A DNA stretch of 64,000 nucleotides from Bradyrhizobium sp. (GTDB lineage Bacteria > Pseudomonadota > Alphaproteobacteria > Rhizobiales > Xanthobacteraceae): assembly GCF_030646015.1 (NCBI RefSeq), contig NZ_JAUSLT010000101.1, positions 62,001 through 126,000 on the forward strand, written 5' to 3'. Below, one piece after another: positions 49,896-59,403 of the stretch (positions within the stretch are counted from its first letter, which is position 1; each line of letters opens with the position of its first letter). A program made the translations under genes and the position numbers. The notes under the pieces are model-generated. The model made no database searches and was not told the DNA's origin. It saw nothing but the letters and a program-made list of their open reading frames with translations.

Positions 49896-49909
49896 TTGAT
49901 ACAAATCAA
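49896..49909. promoter_or_regulatory. FNR/FixK-type binding palindrome
   Basis: TTGATACAAATCAA (TTGAT-N4-ATCAA, perfect palindromic arms), about 80 bp upstream of the start at 49823 on the minus strand. Confidence 0.65.
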
Positions 49910-49931
49910 GTTTGTCCGCCACAGCGTCATC

Positions 49932-50040
49932 GGATGCCGATGTCGGCTTTCGTGAGGCAGGCTCCGTTCACACCGTCAACGACACGCGGTTCGATATCGC
50001 GCCGTCCCTGACGCTGGGCGTGGGCGAGACCGCCAACTAA
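49932..50040 (+). pseudogene. Possible C-terminal remnant of a TonB-dependent siderophore receptor segment
   Basis: Plus-strand reading '...DADVGFREAGSVHTVNDTRFDIAPSLTLGVGETAN*' resembles the 'DxxRfdIAPSLT' segment of siderophore receptors. Short and truncated on both sides. Confidence 0.35.
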
Positions 50041-50098
50041 GGCGGCCCTTTTCATCTTGCTGACGAGCGATGTTTGAAAATAAAAGAGAGACCGCGCG

Positions 50099-50653
50099 CT
50101 ACCGCGGCGCGCGCTTCGCCAGAATCCGCTGCAGCGTCCGCCGATGCATATTCAGCCGGCGCGCGGTCTCCGAGACGTTGCGGTTGCACATCTCGTAGAT
50201 GCGCTGGATGTGTTCCCAGCGCACGCGGTCGGCCGACATCGGATTGTGCGGCAGCTCGGATTTCTCGGTGCCGCTTGCCAGCAGCGCCGCGACGACGTCG
50301 TCGGCGTCGGCGGGTTTCGACAGATAATCCACCGCGCCCATCTTCACCGCGGTGACGGCGGTGGCGATGTTGCCGTAGCCGGTCAGCACGATGGCGCGGG
50401 CGTCCGGGCGCTTGCGCTTCAGCGCCGACACCACGTCCAGGCCGTTGCCGTCGCCGAGCCGCAGATCCACCACCGCGAAGGCGGGGGCGGCCTTGCCGAT
50501 CTGCGCGAGGCCCTCCGCTACACTGTCACAGGAGGTCACGGTGAAGCCGCGGGTTTCCATGGCGCGCGACAGCCGCTCCAGGAACGGCTTGTCGTCTTCC
50601 ACGATCAGGAGCGAGCGGTCGGCCTGGTCAGTCAATTCGGCGGTGGCGTTCAA
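50099..50653 (-). CDS. regR: RegA/ActR/PrrA-family response regulator
   Basis: 'RSLLIVEDDKPFLERLSRAMETRGFTV...VVDLRLGDGNGLDVVSALKRKRPDARAIVLTGYGNIATAVTAVKMGAVDYLSKPADADD...VRWEHIQRIYEMCNRNVSETARRLNMHRRTLQRILAKRAPR'. Confidence 0.93.
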   Translation of the reverse strand: MNATAELTDQADRSLLIVEDDKPFLERLSRAMETRGFTVTSCDSVAEGLAQIGKAAPAFAVVDLRLGDGNGLDVVSALKRKRPDARAIVLTGYGNIATAVTAVKMGAVDYLSKPADADDVVAALLASGTEKSELPHNPMSADRVRWEHIQRIYEMCNRNVSETARRLNMHRRTLQRILAKRAPR

Positions 50654-50766
50654 GGTGCTGTTATCCCCGTTGTGGCGAACACTACCATCATATGGCGCGG
50701 CAACCCAACGCTGCCAAGGCCGCTTCAGATCGATTTAACAGGCCATCGCATTGCTGCGGTGCGGCC

Positions 50767-52122
50767 CTAAGTCGCTGGTTCATCTGATATTTCGTCTGAC
50801 AGTTCGTCTGATAATTGGTTTTGGGTTTCCTCGAAGCGGCTGCGGGGCCAGGCGATCTGGACCACCGCGCCATGATCCGGAAAGGTCCGGTTGCGGAACG
50901 AGACCCTGGCGCCGGTGCGTTCCAGCAGCGTGCGGGCGATGAATACCCCGAGTCCGAGGCCCCGGCGTCCGGCCTGGGGATCTTCGGTGCCGCGCCGGCG
51001 CGACAGATAGGGTTCGCCGATCCGCTTCAGGATCTCGGGCGCGAACCCCGGTCCGTCGTCGGAAATCACGATCTCGACCGTCTCGTTGTTCCACCACGCG
51101 TTCACCTCCACTGTTTTACGCGCGAAGTCGACGGCGTTTTCCAGGATGTTGCCGACCCCGTAGAGGATCGCCGGGTTGCGGGTGCCGACCGGCTCGCGGG
51201 CGCCGGCCACCGCGATCCGGACCTTGATGGCGACGCCGAAATCGCGATGTGGCGCCACCACCTCCTCGATCAGCGTCGACAGCGGCATGCGGTCGAACGG
51301 TGCGCCTGTCGACGACAGCTGCGTGATCTTGCCCAGGATGTCGCGGCAGCGCTGGGTCTGCTCGCGCAGGGTTTTCAGGTCCGAGGCGATCGGACTATCG
51401 CTGGCGACGGTCTTCTCCAGCTCGCGCGAGATCAGGAAGATGGTCGCCAGCGGCGTGCCGAGCTCGTGCGCGGCGGCGGCGGCGAGGCCGTCGAGCTGGG
51501 TCAGATGCTGCTCCCTCGTCAGCACCAGTTCGGTGGCGGCCAGCGCGTCGGAAAGTTTTCTTGTGTCCTCGGTGACCTGGATCGCATACAGGCTGGTGAC
51601 GCCGATCGCGAGCAGGATCGAGAGCCAGACCCCGAACAGATAGATCTGCGGCAGCTCCATGGGCTCTTCGCCCTCCCACGGCAGCGGCAGATGGAAGAAC
51701 ACCAGCGCCGAGGCGCAGGCCACCGCGAGGGCGCCGAGCGCGATGGTCAGCCGGATCGGCAGCGCGGTCGCCGAGATCAGCACCGGGGCCAGGAACAGAA
51801 ACGAAAACGGGTTCTGCAGGCCGCCGGTCAGGAACAGCAACGCCGCCAGTTCCACGATATTGAGCGCCAGCAATCCGGCGGCATAGACCGGCTGCAGCCG
51901 CTGCATCGGGTTGAAGGCGATCTGCAGCACCAGATTGAGCAGCGCGGACAGGCCGACGACCGTGAGGCAGGGAATCACCGGGAGGTCGAATTCGAGCCCC
52001 TGCGCCACGATGAAAATGGCGGCGAGCTGGCCCAGCACGGCGAGCCAGCGCAGCCGCAGGATGGTGTCCAGACGGACATAGTCGCGCGGATGGCGAAAAT
52101 CGGAGGCTGCGACGTCGGTCAT
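50767..52122 (-). CDS. regS: RegB/ActS/PrrB-family redox sensor histidine kinase
   Basis: Conserved 'TGGLQNPFSFLFL' (GGxxNPF), 'AAAAHELGTPLATIFLISRELE', 'LREQTQRCRDILGKITQL' (candidate redox Cys). Confidence 0.93.
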   Translation of the reverse strand: MTDVAASDFRHPRDYVRLDTILRLRWLAVLGQLAAIFIVAQGLEFDLPVIPCLTVVGLSALLNLVLQIAFNPMQRLQPVYAAGLLALNIVELAALLFLTGGLQNPFSFLFLAPVLISATALPIRLTIALGALAVACASALVFFHLPLPWEGEEPMELPQIYLFGVWLSILLAIGVTSLYAIQVTEDTRKLSDALAATELVLTREQHLTQLDGLAAAAAHELGTPLATIFLISRELEKTVASDSPIASDLKTLREQTQRCRDILGKITQLSSTGAPFDRMPLSTLIEEVVAPHRDFGVAIKVRIAVAGAREPVGTRNPAILYGVGNILENAVDFARKTVEVNAWWNNETVEIVISDDGPGFAPEILKRIGEPYLSRRRGTEDPQAGRRGLGLGVFIARTLLERTGARVSFRNRTFPDHGAVVQIAWPRSRFEETQNQLSDELSDEISDEPAT

Positions 52123-52276
52123 CCCAAGACCTTAGCCGCGCCAAAGCCCGACCACAAATCGCCAGTCAGTCCAACGGGTTCCTTTCTGCGCATGGGGTTG
52201 TTTTCGACCTTTTTGGTTTTTGGGGCGTTGCGGCCGTCTTGCGCTTGTCCCGGCAATGGCCCAGAGAACGCTCCGC

Positions 52277-53071
52277 ATGGTCAGTAACGGCCCCCTCACG
52301 CCTTCATTGCCCGCGACCGATCCAGCCGGATCCGCGGCGATCGAGGTCGCGCAGCTGGTAAAGGTCTACAAGACCACCCGCGCCGTCGACGGCGTCTCGT
52401 TTGCCATTGCGCGCGGCAGCATTACCGGACTGCTCGGCGGCAACGGCGCCGGCAAGACCACCACCATCGCCATGATCATGGGGCTGGTGCTGCCGACCTC
52501 AGGAAAGATCCAGGTGCTGGGCTGTGCGATGCCCGAGCAAAGCGCCGAGGTGCTGGGGCGGATGAATTTCGAAAGCCCCTATGTCGACATGCCGATGCGG
52601 CTCACGGTGCGGCAGAACCTCACCATCTTCGGCCGGCTCTATGCCGTCGAGAATTTGCGCCAGCGCATCGATGAGCTCGCCGCCGATCTCGATCTCGGCG
52701 ATTTCCTCGATCGCGCCAACGGCAAGCTCTCCGCCGGTCAGAAGACCCGCGTGGCGCTGGCGAAGGCGCTTATCAACCAGCCCGAGCTGTTGCTGCTGGA
52801 CGAGCCGACGGCGTCGCTCGACCCCGACACCGCCGACTGGATCCGGCAGCATTTGCTGACCTACCGAAAGACCCATGGCGCGACCATCCTGCTGGCCTCG
52901 CACAACATGCTGGAGGTCGAACGCTTGTGCGACCGCGTCATCATCATGAAGCAGGGCCGCATCGAGGACGACGACAGCCCCGACAACATCATGACCCGCT
53001 ACAACCGCACCACGCTGGAGGAAGTGTTTCTCGACGTCGCGCGGGGCCGCCAGCAGGAGGGCGCATCATGA
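52277..53071 (+). CDS. ABC-2-type transporter ATP-binding protein
   Basis: 'IARGSITGLLGGNGAGKTTTIAMIMGLVLPTSGKIQVLG...LSAGQKTRVALAKALINQPELLLLDEPTASLDPDTADWIRQHLL'. Confidence 0.95.
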   Translation: MVSNGPLTPSLPATDPAGSAAIEVAQLVKVYKTTRAVDGVSFAIARGSITGLLGGNGAGKTTTIAMIMGLVLPTSGKIQVLGCAMPEQSAEVLGRMNFESPYVDMPMRLTVRQNLTIFGRLYAVENLRQRIDELAADLDLGDFLDRANGKLSAGQKTRVALAKALINQPELLLLDEPTASLDPDTADWIRQHLLTYRKTHGATILLASHNMLEVERLCDRVIIMKQGRIEDDDSPDNIMTRYNRTTLEEVFLDVARGRQQEGAS

Positions 53072-53886
53072 GCATGCTGGTGCTGCCCGGGGGCATCGCG
53101 CCGCATCGCATCACCGCGATGATCCTGCGCTACTGGTACCTGTTGCTGTCGTCGTGGCCGCGGCTGCTGGAGCTGATCTATTGGCCGGCGCTGCAGATCA
53201 TCACCTGGGGTTTTCTCCAGAACTACATCTCGCAGAACGCCGGGTTCTTCGCCCAGGCCGGCGGCACCCTGATCGGCGCGGTGATCCTGTGGGACATCCT
53301 GTTTCGCGGCCAGCTCGGCTTTTCGATCTCCTTTCTGGAGGAGATGTGGGCGCGCAATCTCGGCAACCTGATGATGAGCCCCTTGAAGCCGATCGAGTTT
53401 CTGCTCGCGCTGATGGCCATGAGCCTCATTCGCCTGGCGATCGGAATCATCCCGATGACGCTGCTGGCGATGATCTTCTTCGACTTCAACCTGCTCGGCT
53501 TCGGCCTGCCGCTGATCGCGTTCTTCTGCAATCTGATCTTCACCAGCTGGTCGCTCGGGATCTTCGTTTCCGGGCTGGTGCTGCGCAACGGCCTCGGCGC
53601 CGAGAGCATCGTCTGGACGCTGATGTTCGGGGTGATGCCGCTGGCCTGCGTCTATTACCCGGTATCGGTGCTGCCGCACTGGCTGCAATATGTCGCCTGG
53701 GCGCTGCCGCCGACCTATGTATTCGAGGGCATGCGGGCGCTGATGATCGACAGGGTGTTTCGCGCCGATCTGATGTTTCAGGCGCTGGCGATCAACGCGG
53801 TGCTGTTTATCGCGTCATTTGCGGGATTTCTTGCCCTTTTGCGCAGCGCCCGGCGCCACGGCTCGCTGATCCAGAGCGGCGAATAA
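53068..53886 (+). CDS. ABC-2-type transporter permease
   Basis: MSMLVLPGGIAPHRITAMILRYWYLLLSSWPRLLELIYWPALQIITWGFLQNYI...; ATGA overlap with the ATPase gene. Confidence 0.93.
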   Translation: MSMLVLPGGIAPHRITAMILRYWYLLLSSWPRLLELIYWPALQIITWGFLQNYISQNAGFFAQAGGTLIGAVILWDILFRGQLGFSISFLEEMWARNLGNLMMSPLKPIEFLLALMAMSLIRLAIGIIPMTLLAMIFFDFNLLGFGLPLIAFFCNLIFTSWSLGIFVSGLVLRNGLGAESIVWTLMFGVMPLACVYYPVSVLPHWLQYVAWALPPTYVFEGMRALMIDRVFRADLMFQALAINAVLFIASFAGFLALLRSARRHGSLIQSGE

Positions 53887-54023
53887 AGTTTACTTATCCC
53901 AAGGAATCCCGCGCAATTCGCGGATCTTTAGACTTTCTGACACGTAGATATACCGATCCGTGCATTGACGCTTAATTACGCATTCGGCAGTATGCTGCGA
54001 TGCAAAATGGGATTGAGGAATAA

Positions 54024-55358
54024 ATGCCGATGCCTATTGGTGAGTTTGGCGCGCCCCCGCCCCTGGTGGCCGAAGGCAGTCCGGCGCTGACGACGCCGAT
54101 GTACTGGATGTACGAAATGGGACAGGCGTCGCTCAATCCGGCGCGGGCCGTGACCGACGCCACCAAGATCCTGTTTCAGAATCCGCTCAATCCGTGGTCG
54201 CACACCGAACTCGGCAAATCCATCGCCGCCGGCTGCGAACTGTTCGAACGCACCACGCGCCGTTACGGCAAGCCGGAATGGGGCCTCAACGATACCGAGG
54301 TCAACGGCGTCCGCACCCCGATTGAAATCAGCGTCGTGTGGGAAAAGCCGTTCTGCCGGCTGTTGTATTTCGACCGCAAGCTGACCAGGCCGCTGCGCGC
54401 GCCGGCGCCGCGGGTGCTGATCGTGGCACCGATGTCCGGTCACTACGCCACGCTGCTGCGCGGCACGGTCGAGGCTTTCCTGCCGACCCATGACGTCTAC
54501 ATCACCGACTGGTCCGATGCGCGGATGGTGCCGCTGACCGAGGGACGCTTCGATCTCGACGACTACGTCGATTACGTCATCGAGATGCTGCAGGTGCTCG
54601 GCAACAACATGCATGTGATCGCGGTGTGCCAGCCCTCGGTGCCGGTGGTGGCAGCGGTTTCCGTGATGGAAGCCGAGCGCGACCCCTTCGTTCCCGTGTC
54701 GATGACGCTGATGGGCGGCCCGATCGATACCCGCCGCAACCCGACCGCCGTCAATAATCTGGCGGCGGAGAAGGGCATCGACTGGTTCCGCAGCCATGTC
54801 ATCACCAAGGTGCCGTTTCCGCATCCCGGCGTGATGCGCGACGTCTATCCGGGCTTCCTGCAGCTTTCGGGCTTCATCAGCATGAATTTCGATCGCCACA
54901 AGGATGCCCACAAGGCGCTGTTCAACAATCTGGTGAAGGGCGACGGCGACCTGGTCGACAAGCACCGCGATTTCTATGACGAATATCTCGCCGTCATGGA
55001 CCTGACCGCGGAGTATTACCTGCAGACGGTCGACACCGTGTTCGTCAAGCATGCGCTGCCCAAGGGTGAAATGACCCATCGCGGCAAGCTGGTCGATCCC
55101 TCGAAGATCTCGCGCGTGGCGCTGATGACGGTCGAAGGTGAGAACGACGACATTTCGGGTCTCGGACAGACCGAAGCGACGCACGCGCTGTGCAGTTCGA
55201 TTCCCGACCATCGCCGGGTGCATTACGTGCAAAAAGGCGTCGGCCACTACGGCGTCTTCAACGGCTCGCGCTTCAAATCTGAAATCGTGCCACGCATTTC
55301 CGATTTCATGCTGTCGGCGGCGAGCAGGAAGCCTGCGTTGGTCGCCGCGGCGGAATAA
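54024..55358 (+). CDS. phaZ: Intracellular polyhydroxyalkanoate depolymerase
   Basis: 'MYWMYEMGQASLNPARAVTDATKILFQNPLNPWSHTELGKSIAAGCELFERTTRRYGKPEWGL...VLIVAPMSGHYATLLRGTVEAFLPTHDVYITDWSDARMVPL'. Confidence 0.93.
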   Translation: MPMPIGEFGAPPPLVAEGSPALTTPMYWMYEMGQASLNPARAVTDATKILFQNPLNPWSHTELGKSIAAGCELFERTTRRYGKPEWGLNDTEVNGVRTPIEISVVWEKPFCRLLYFDRKLTRPLRAPAPRVLIVAPMSGHYATLLRGTVEAFLPTHDVYITDWSDARMVPLTEGRFDLDDYVDYVIEMLQVLGNNMHVIAVCQPSVPVVAAVSVMEAERDPFVPVSMTLMGGPIDTRRNPTAVNNLAAEKGIDWFRSHVITKVPFPHPGVMRDVYPGFLQLSGFISMNFDRHKDAHKALFNNLVKGDGDLVDKHRDFYDEYLAVMDLTAEYYLQTVDTVFVKHALPKGEMTHRGKLVDPSKISRVALMTVEGENDDISGLGQTEATHALCSSIPDHRRVHYVQKGVGHYGVFNGSRFKSEIVPRISDFMLSAASRKPALVAAAE

Positions 55359-55683
55359 ACCTCGATCGAACTGCGACAAAGCGAGTTCGCGGTTCACATG
55401 GCGATTGCGGCGTTGATTCGGCGCGATCGTTAACCCTCTGAATTGATGCAAGGAAATCCGGATTCGCGGCTTCTCTTGAAAGAATGAGTTTGGTCTCATT
55501 CTTTCGTCGCCATGGCGAGCCCCGGTTCCATCAAAAAATTCTGGTTCCAGACCCATCCTATGGGGTCGGAACGGCGATCTGCCCCTGTATATTGGGCAAA
55601 TGATTTGTTTTTGCGCCGAGCGATTTCACTGGCGGCGGATATGGCAGAATCCGGGCGAACTCTTGCTCCCCGGACTTGCAGAT

Positions 55684-56439
55684 ATGGCCACTCGCGCGCT
55701 CCTTTATCGGCGGCCTGCCGAACCCTCTCGACTCCTCGTCAAGCACGGCTCGCAAATCTATTCGATTAGATTGCGCCGGCACCGGCGCGCGCGGCGTTAC
55801 ACCCTGCGCATCCATCCCAGCGACCGCGAAGCGATCCTCACCATGCCGCCGCGCGGCACCATCGCGGACGCCAAGGATTTTGCGCAGCGTCACGGCGGCT
55901 GGATCGCCGCGCGTCTTGGCCGCTTGCCGAAGGCGGCACCGTTTCTTCCGGGTACCGTGGTGCCGCTGCGCGGCGTTGCGCACAAGATCGTGCATCGCGC
56001 CGGCATCCGCGGCACGGTGTGGACCGAAACGCGCGACAGCGGCGAGCGGATCATCTGCGTCGCCGGCGGGGCCGAGCATATCGAGCGGCGAGTCCATGAT
56101 TATCTGAAGCGCGAAGTGCGCAACGATCTGCAAAAGACCACGCAAGCCTATGCCGAGGCGTATGGCGTCAAGGTGAAGCGGCTGTCGATCCGCGACCAGT
56201 CGAGCCGCTGGGGTTCCTGCACCTCGGCCGGCTCCCTGTCGTTCTCGTGGCGCCTGATCCTGGCGCCGCCTTACGTGCTCGACTATCTCGCCGCCCATGA
56301 GGTGGCGCATCTGGTCGAGATGAACCATTCGGCGCGGTTCTGGCGGGTGGTCGCGCGGGAATGCGGCCATGTCGAGCGCGCCAAGACCTGGCTCGATACC
56401 CATGGCAACGACCTGCATCGTTACGGGATTCAAGACTAG
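55684..56439 (+). CDS. M48-like/SprT-like (YgjP) metallopeptidase
   Basis: 'SSRWGSCTSAGSLSFSWRLILAPPYVLDYLAAHEVAHLVEMNHSARFWRVVARECG' (HEVAH). Confidence 0.93.
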   Translation: MATRALLYRRPAEPSRLLVKHGSQIYSIRLRRHRRARRYTLRIHPSDREAILTMPPRGTIADAKDFAQRHGGWIAARLGRLPKAAPFLPGTVVPLRGVAHKIVHRAGIRGTVWTETRDSGERIICVAGGAEHIERRVHDYLKREVRNDLQKTTQAYAEAYGVKVKRLSIRDQSSRWGSCTSAGSLSFSWRLILAPPYVLDYLAAHEVAHLVEMNHSARFWRVVARECGHVERAKTWLDTHGNDLHRYGIQD

Positions 56440-56442
56440 CGG

Positions 56443-58674
56443 TTAGCGCCCAAACAATCGATCCACCAGCCAGCCGTCCAATCCCGCCGCCGCTTCCGGA
56501 CGCGCGGATGGATTGGATGCGCGCGTCGGCGGCGGCGGACGATAGGCGTTGCCCGACGGAATCGGCGCCAGCGGAACCGGGGCTTGCGCTTGCGGTGCCG
56601 AGGGCGCGCTGACCTGCGATGCCGACTGAATCAGGTTGCTCAGGAAGCCGCCCTGACGCGCGTTCGGCAGAGCCGCGACCGGCACGCCCTGATGGGCCGT
56701 GCGCATGAAGCGGGTCCAGACCTCGACCGGCAATCCGCCGCCGGTGGCCTTCCTGGTCGGCGAGTTGTCGTCATTGCCGAGCCAGACGCCGGTGACGAGG
56801 TTGGCGGTGTAGCCGATGAACCAGGCGTCGCGGAAATCCTGGCTGGTGCCGGTCTTGCCGGCTGCCGTCCAGCCCGGGATTTCCGCCTTGCGCGCGGTGC
56901 CCGAGAGCAGGGTTTCCTGCATCATGCTGTTCATCATCGCGACATGGCGCGGATCGATCACCTGGCCGAGCTGGTCGGTGGGGCGGACATACAGCACCTT
57001 GCCTTCGGAGGTACGGATCCGGGTCACGACATGCGGGGTCGCCCCCCGGCCGCCATTGGCGAACGGCGCATAGGCGCCGACCAGTTCGTTGAGCGAGACT
57101 TCCGAGGTGCCGAGCGCGATCGAGGCATTGGCTTCGAGTTTCGAGGAAATGCCGAGCCGGTGCGCGGTGCGCACCACATTCTTGGCGCCGACTTCTAGGC
57201 CAAGCCGCACCGCCACCGTGTTGAGCGACATCGCCAGTGCCTGCGTCAGCGTGACCGCGCCGAAATATTCGTGGGTATAGTTCTCGGGCTTCCAGCCCTT
57301 GACGTCGAGCGGCGCATCCTGCCGGGTCGTTTCCGGCGTCAATCCGGCTTCGATCGCCGTCAGATAGACGAACGGCTTGAACGCCGAGCCCGGCTGGCGC
57401 TTCGCGGTGACCGCGCGGTTGAACTGGCTCTCGGCGTAATTGCGGCCGCCGACCATGGCGCGCACCGCGCCATCGGGCGTCATCGCCACCAGCGCGCCCT
57501 GGGTGACATTGAATTTGACGCTCTTTGCCGCGAGCTCGTCGATGATGGCGGCTTCAGCCACGCTTTGCAGCTTCGGGTCGATCGAGGTTTCGACCACGAT
57601 GTTCTGGTCGACCTGGCCAATCAGATCGTCGAGCACTTCGCCGATCCAGTCCGCGACATAATTGATGGTGCCGGCGCCCGCCGCCTTCACGTTGTAGGAA
57701 GGCTGTCCGATCGAGGCCTTGGCCTGCGCTTCGGTGATAAACCTGGCGTCGGCCATCGCGGCCAGCACGGTCTGGGCGCGTTTCTCGGCGCCTTCCGGGT
57801 TACGGTTTGGCGCGAGGCGGGAGGGTGACTTGACCAGACCCGCGAGCATCGCGGCCTCGGCAATCGTGACGTTCTTCGCCGGCTTGCCGAAATAACGTTG
57901 GGCCGCGGCCTCCACGCCATAGGCGCCGGAGCCGAAATAGACCCTGTTGAGATAGAGCTCGAGAATCTCGGTTTTGGAATGCTTGCGCTCCAGCCACAGC
58001 GCCAGTTCGACTTCCTGCAGTTTGCGCATGAAGGTGCGCTCCTGGGTCAGGAACAGGTTCTTGGCGAGTTGCTGGGTCAGCGTCGAGCCGCCCTGCGAGA
58101 CGCCGCGATGCAGGATGTTGGCCACGGCCGCGCGCGCGATGCCTACAGGATCGACGCCGTAATGCGAGTAGAACCGGCGGTCTTCGATGGCGATGAACGC
58201 CTTCGGCAGATGGGGCGGCAGATCCTTCAGCGAAACATTGGCGCCGGCCATTTCGCCGCGGGTCGCCAGCACGCTGCCGTCGAAGCCGACAATCTGGATC
58301 GTCGGCGGCCGTTTCGGGATCTCAAGCGACTGGATCGCCGGCAGATGCGCGCCGACCCAGATCACGACGCCGACGGCCGCGATCACGGCCCAGAGGCCGA
58401 GCACAGCGCCCCAATAGACCAGGCGGCCGAGGCCGCTGCGGGCGCGGGCTCTGGACTTGCGCTTGCTGTTCGCCGCCTTCGCGCGCGGCTTGCGCTCGCG
58501 CTGCGCATCGTCGCCGGAATCGCTGGCCTTGCGCTTTACGGAGGGTTTCTTCTTCGGCTCCTCGCCGCCGCTGGCGACGCGGTCCTGCGGGCCGAGGCGC
58601 AGTTCGCTCAGCGATGCGGCGAGCCCGAATTGCGGCTCCTTGCGTCCGCCGCCCTTTTTCCGTCCCCACGCCAT
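56443..58674 (-). CDS. Penicillin-binding protein 1A
   Basis: Transglycosylase 'AFIAIEDRRFYSHYGVDPVGIARAAVANILHRGVSQGGSTLTQQLAKNLFL', transpeptidase 'KRQPGSAFKPFVYLTAIEAG' and 'AAGKTGTSQDFRDAWFIGYTANLVTGVWLGND'. Confidence 0.95.
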   Translation of the reverse strand: MAWGRKKGGGRKEPQFGLAASLSELRLGPQDRVASGGEEPKKKPSVKRKASDSGDDAQRERKPRAKAANSKRKSRARARSGLGRLVYWGAVLGLWAVIAAVGVVIWVGAHLPAIQSLEIPKRPPTIQIVGFDGSVLATRGEMAGANVSLKDLPPHLPKAFIAIEDRRFYSHYGVDPVGIARAAVANILHRGVSQGGSTLTQQLAKNLFLTQERTFMRKLQEVELALWLERKHSKTEILELYLNRVYFGSGAYGVEAAAQRYFGKPAKNVTIAEAAMLAGLVKSPSRLAPNRNPEGAEKRAQTVLAAMADARFITEAQAKASIGQPSYNVKAAGAGTINYVADWIGEVLDDLIGQVDQNIVVETSIDPKLQSVAEAAIIDELAAKSVKFNVTQGALVAMTPDGAVRAMVGGRNYAESQFNRAVTAKRQPGSAFKPFVYLTAIEAGLTPETTRQDAPLDVKGWKPENYTHEYFGAVTLTQALAMSLNTVAVRLGLEVGAKNVVRTAHRLGISSKLEANASIALGTSEVSLNELVGAYAPFANGGRGATPHVVTRIRTSEGKVLYVRPTDQLGQVIDPRHVAMMNSMMQETLLSGTARKAEIPGWTAAGKTGTSQDFRDAWFIGYTANLVTGVWLGNDDNSPTRKATGGGLPVEVWTRFMRTAHQGVPVAALPNARQGGFLSNLIQSASQVSAPSAPQAQAPVPLAPIPSGNAYRPPPPTRASNPSARPEAAAGLDGWLVDRLFGR

Positions 58675-58819
58675 ACGCCAACGCCGCCCACACCGGTCCT
58701 GCCGCACGCTAGCGGGCGGGATTTAAGGGCCGGTTAGCGAGAGGTTAACGGGCAATTAGGAGGTGCGGCGACGCGTGCTAAAAGCAGGGCAAAGCCAAAG
58801 TAGACAAAGGAGAATTTGC

Positions 58820-59245
58820 ATGGGCCATATCGATCCCACCAGGGAAGTATTCGCGCAATTTCGGGCCAATGACCGGCCCGGCCCGATTCACATGCTGAAT
58901 CTGGTCAGGCTGCGCGCGCAGGCCGCCTATCCCGACGGCCGCCAGGCCAGCGGTGCGGAAGCCTATGCGGCCTATGGCCGGGAAAGCGGGCCGGTGTTCG
59001 AGCGGCTGGGCGGCCGCATCGTGTGGCAGGGTCGCTTTGAACTGATGCTGATCGGGCCCCAGGAGGAGCGATGGGATCACTGCTTCATCGCCGAATATCC
59101 CAGCGTTGCCGCGTTCGCGGAGATGATCCGCGACCCGGTCTATCGCGAGGCGGTGAAACACCGGCAGGCGGCGGTCGAGGATTCGCGCCTGATCCGGCAC
59201 GCGATGTTGCCGATCGGCAAGACGTTCGGCGAAATTCCTAAATAG
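58820..59245 (+). CDS. DUF1330-domain protein
   Basis: 'PIHMLNLVRLRAQAAYPDGRQASGAEAYAAYGRESGPVFERLGGRIVWQGRFELMLIGPQEERWDHCFIAEYPSVAAFAEMIRDPVYREAVKHRQAAVEDSRLI'. Confidence 0.9.
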   Translation: MGHIDPTREVFAQFRANDRPGPIHMLNLVRLRAQAAYPDGRQASGAEAYAAYGRESGPVFERLGGRIVWQGRFELMLIGPQEERWDHCFIAEYPSVAAFAEMIRDPVYREAVKHRQAAVEDSRLIRHAMLPIGKTFGEIPK

Positions 59246-59259
59246 ATCGCCGAATTTGC

Positions 59260-59350
59260 AGGGTGGGCAAAGCGAAGCGTGCCCACCCTTCACGAGTGCG
59301 GAGGCAGATGGTGGGCACGGCGCGAAGGGTGCGCCTTTGCCCACCCTACG
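59260..59350. repeat. Dispersed palindromic repeat family A, copy 3
   Basis: gggtgggcaaagcgaagcgtgcccaccc...ggtgggcacggcgcgaagggtgcgcctttgcccaccctacg. Confidence 0.88.
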
Positions 59351-59403
59351 AAACAAATCGGCGGCCCAATGGGCCGCCGATCGCTGTTTCGGGGTGAGGA
59401 AGA

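Noticed and set aside
52277-53886. NodIJ nodulation-factor exporter identity
   Set aside because: General ABC-2 ATPase/permease architecture fits, but no nod genes or nod boxes are seen nearby, so only a generic call is made.
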